A stretch of 64,000 nt of DNA, taken from positions 1-64,000 of the forward strand of contig NZ_JALQEM010000031.1 of the NCBI RefSeq assembly GCF_023630705.1, in the 5' to 3' direction. Both the position numbers and the translations under genes were made by a program. The stretch comes from Caballeronia sp. GAFFF1 (GTDB lineage Bacteria > Pseudomonadota > Gammaproteobacteria > Burkholderiales > Burkholderiaceae). The notes under the pieces were generated by a model that was not told the DNA's origin, did no database searches, and saw only the letters and a list, made by a program, of their open reading frames with translations. Below, one piece after another: positions 61,951 to 64,000 of this stretch; position 1 is the stretch's first letter; each line of letters begins with the position of its first letter.

Positions 61951-62610
61951 ATGAGTACTTCGCGCGATATCCAGAAGCTGTTCGATCATTTCGGCGGCAA
62001 TGCAGGCGACTACCAGGAAATCGGCCGGGAGAACGAGGCGCAGTCGGCGCGCACCCGCTGGCCGTTGCTCGCGACGCTCGACTTCGCGCAGCCCGCCATC
62101 CCCGACATCGCGCCGCGCCGCGAGGCGCCGATGCAATCGAGCGAGCCGTCCAACACGCAGCCCACGGGAATGCCGATCAATCGCGGCAAGCGCCAGCTCT
62201 TCATGCGCGCGCATCGCCGCGCGATTCCGCCGGTCGATCCGCCCGCCGCGGAATCGCTGAGCGCATTGCGCTTCTCGGCGACGGGCGAATCGGCGTCGCA
62301 CGAGACCGGAACGATTCCGGATTCGGCCGTTGCCGCCGTTGCATCGGTTCAGACTGTCACGAACGCAGCCGCGGCGCCGAAGCCGGAACCCGCGCGCCGC
62401 GCGCCTGCGCAAGTGCCTGAAAGCGTGACGAGCGCGCCCGCGCCTGCCGCGCCGCAGTCCATCCTCGGCAAGCTCTTCAAGCCGCAAGCGCAGCCGGCGA
62501 CGAACGCACCCGCGGATTCGCTCAACGTCCTCTTCGAACGCCTGCGGCACGCCGGCCGCGCGGAGAGCGAACCCACGAACACGCGCGCCGGCCGCCTTCC
62601 CCGCTTATGA
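61951..62610 (+). CDS. bcsP: BcsP-like cellulose synthesis accessory protein
   Basis: A 219-residue protein with a BcsR-like start (SRDIQKLFDHFGGNAGDYQEI), then a long Pro/Ala-rich disordered part and a conserved short end (SLNVLFERLRHAGRAE). Such proteins occur between bcsD and bcsQ in beta-proteobacterial operons and are called BcsP; the molecular role is not established. GAGGAAG stands about 10 bases before the ATG. Its TGA overlaps the bcsQ start (ATGA). Confidence 0.8.
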   Translation: MSTSRDIQKLFDHFGGNAGDYQEIGRENEAQSARTRWPLLATLDFAQPAIPDIAPRREAPMQSSEPSNTQPTGMPINRGKRQLFMRAHRRAIPPVDPPAAESLSALRFSATGESASHETGTIPDSAVAAVASVQTVTNAAAAPKPEPARRAPAQVPESVTSAPAPAAPQSILGKLFKPQAQPATNAPADSLNVLFERLRHAGRAESEPTNTRAGRLPRL

Positions 62611-63395
62611 GAGTCATCACGGTAGTTTCCGCGAAAGGCGGCGTCGGCAAGACGACGCTCGCCGCCAATCTCGCCTCGGTGCTGGCCGCGCGCAACCGCC
62701 GCGTGATCGTGCTCGATCTCGATCCGCAGAACGCGCTGCGCCTGCATTTCGGCATCCCGCTCGACAGCATCGACGGCATCTCGCGCGCGACCCTTAGCCG
62801 CGAGCCGTGGCAGTCCGTGATGTTCGACGGCGTCGACGGCGTCACCGTGCTGCCTTACGGCGCCGTGACCGAGGACGACCGCCGCCGCTTCGAGGCGCTC
62901 GTCGACAGCGATCCGTCGTGGCTCGCGCGCTCGCTCGATGCGCTCGCGCTGGATGCGAACGACATCGTGATCGTCGACACGCCGCCCGGCTCGTCCGTCT
63001 ACACGCGCACCGCGCTGACGGCCGCGAACTTCGCGCTGAACGTGGTATTGGCCGACGCCGCCTCCTACGCCGCGATTCCCGGCATGGAGCGCATGGTCGA
63101 TGCCTACGCCGCGCCGCGACAGGACTTCGCGGGCCAGGGCTACGTCGTGAATCAGGTCGATCAGTCGCGCCAGTTGAGCAAGGACGTGCTCAAGGTGCTG
63201 CGCAACATGCTCGGCGCGAAGCTGTTTCCGGGCGTGATCCATCAGGACGAAGGCGTTTCCGAATCGCTCGCGTGCGACACCACGCTCATTCACTACGATC
63301 CGCTTTCGCAAGCCGCCGCCGATCTGCGCGCGTGCGGCGACTGGCTCCTCGCCGCCATCGACGCGATGGCTGCTTCGTCGAGGAAACTCGCATGA
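62607..63395 (+). CDS. bcsQ: BcsQ, ParA/MinD-like ATPase of cellulose synthesis
   Basis: A 262-residue ATPase. The deviant Walker A motif SAKGGVGKTTLAANLA is at residues 8-23, followed by VIVLDLDPQNALRLHFG and IVIVDTPPGSSVYTR. BcsQ places or activates the cellulose synthase complex at the membrane. It is joined to bcsP and bcsA by four-base overlaps, so all are translated together. Confidence 0.92.
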   Translation: MRVITVVSAKGGVGKTTLAANLASVLAARNRRVIVLDLDPQNALRLHFGIPLDSIDGISRATLSREPWQSVMFDGVDGVTVLPYGAVTEDDRRRFEALVDSDPSWLARSLDALALDANDIVIVDTPPGSSVYTRTALTAANFALNVVLADAASYAAIPGMERMVDAYAAPRQDFAGQGYVVNQVDQSRQLSKDVLKVLRNMLGAKLFPGVIHQDEGVSESLACDTTLIHYDPLSQAAADLRACGDWLLAAIDAMAASSRKLA

Positions 63396-64000
63396 GTTCG
63401 GCCAAGATCCCGTCGCCCGAGACGGAGGTCAGCGTCGCGACCTCGCGCCTCGAACGTTTCGTCGATGCGAGCATCTGGGGCAGCCGCATCGTCGTCGTTC
63501 TCCTCACGATGTTCGCCGCGTTCGCGCTGTACTTCGTCGTCACGGTGCCGCTCGCGTTCGGCCAGCAGCTTGCGTTCGCGAGCATCTGCTTCGTCTGCGC
63601 GCTCGGATTCCGGCGTCTGCAAGGACAATACGCGACGCTCGTGATGATCATGCTGTCGATCGTCGCGTCGGGCCGCTACATGTTCTGGCGGCTCACCGAA
63701 ACCACGTACTGGGAACGCCCGCTCGACGCCGCGTGGGGCCTTTTGCTCGTCGCGGCCGAAGTCTATGCGGCGCTCGTGCTGCTGCTCGGCTACTTCCAGA
63801 CCGCGTGGCCGCTCAAGCGCAAGCCGCTGCCGCTGCCCGCGGACCGCAGCCAGTGGCCGACCGTGGATGTCTTCATTCCGACCTACAACGAGCCGCTCTC
63901 GGTCGTGAAGCCGACTATCTACGCCGCGCTCGCGCTCGACTACCCGACCGACAAGCTCGCCATTCACGTGCTCGACGACGGCCGCCGTCCCGAGTTCAAG
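63392..64000 (+). CDS. bcsA: Cellulose synthase catalytic subunit BcsA (cut by window end)
   Basis: The first 203 residues only. Membrane helices at about residues 31-52, 57-75 and 109-127 are followed by the start of the GT2 domain: TVDVFIPTYNEPLSVVKPTI and YPTDKLAIHVLDDGRRPEFK, whose DDG binds UDP. ATG overlaps the bcsQ stop (ATGA) and GAGGAA precedes it. The Q/RxxRW motif and PilZ domain would lie beyond the window. Confidence 0.93.
   Translation, partial: MSSAKIPSPETEVSVATSRLERFVDASIWGSRIVVVLLTMFAAFALYFVVTVPLAFGQQLAFASICFVCALGFRRLQGQYATLVMIMLSIVASGRYMFWRLTETTYWERPLDAAWGLLLVAAEVYAALVLLLGYFQTAWPLKRKPLPLPADRSQWPTVDVFIPTYNEPLSVVKPTIYAALALDYPTDKLAIHVLDDGRRPEFK

Overview
The window is GC-rich, densely packed chromosomal DNA. 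Its gene content points to a beta-proteobacterium of the Burkholderiaceae, most like Paraburkholderia or Caballeronia: a double-length UvrA, a DUF3005-like protein, BcsP-type cellulose genes, a tad pilus locus and PaoABC-type oxidoreductases. This placement is inference from gene content; I could not run a search. No rRNA, tRNA, CRISPR array, insertion sequence, prophage or attachment site was seen.

Layout. 1-2.1 kb: the tail of a low-complexity protein, a TAXI-family solute-binding protein and a small membrane protein. 2.2-7.4 kb: a minus-strand carbohydrate cluster (GH63-like glucosidase, amylo-alpha-1,6-glucosidase, NTF2-like protein). 7.4-9.2 kb: an AT-rich, palindrome-rich gap and then an unrecognised protein built of five 90-residue tandem repeats. 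9.2-17.8 kb: a DUF445 protein, an ACT-domain protein, a four-ATPase-domain UvrA with a LexA box upstream, and an alpha/beta hydrolase. 18-22 kb: a Tat-exported GH28 polygalacturonase-like protein, an M14-like deacylase, and a very basic DUF6496 protein with a histone-H1-like tail.

22-34.2 kb: a complete tad/cpa (Flp, type IVb) pilus locus of 13 minus-strand genes, from the pilin flp through cpaA-B-C-D-E and tadA-B-C-D to three TadE/G-like proteins. Most genes overlap by 1-4 bases, so translation is probably coupled. 34.7-41 kb: an iron-permease-family membrane protein diverging from a 3-methyladenine DNA glycosylase, then a branched-chain-amino-acid-type ABC importer with a fused LivH-LivM permease. 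41-46.1 kb: a TetR regulator diverging from an NTF2/VOC gene pair with two clear operator copies between them, then folE, a serine O-acetyltransferase and several small or lineage-restricted proteins.

46.2-52.2 kb: an SDR, a GNAT acetyltransferase, an SMP-30 lactonase plus alpha-ketoglutarate-semialdehyde-type dehydrogenase (probably sugar-acid catabolism), a DHA2 drug exporter and a universal stress protein. 52.3-57 kb: an Fnr-type [4Fe-4S] regulator, an EgtB/SenA-like non-haem iron enzyme without obvious partners, a GT4 glycosyltransferase and a TupA-like ATP-grasp protein. 57-60.8 kb: a three-subunit molybdenum hydroxylase resembling PaoABC but with no Tat signal on the small subunit. 61.4-64 kb: the start of a cellulose synthesis operon, bcsD-bcsP-bcsQ-bcsA, with bcsA cut by the window end.

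Two surface-attachment systems (tad pilus, cellulose) and several carbohydrate-active enzymes suggest a soil- or plant-associated lifestyle. The items I find most worth following up are the five-repeat protein with its palindromic promoter region, the LexA-controlled double UvrA, the H1-like DUF6496 protein, and several well-formed operators that need assignment to regulators.
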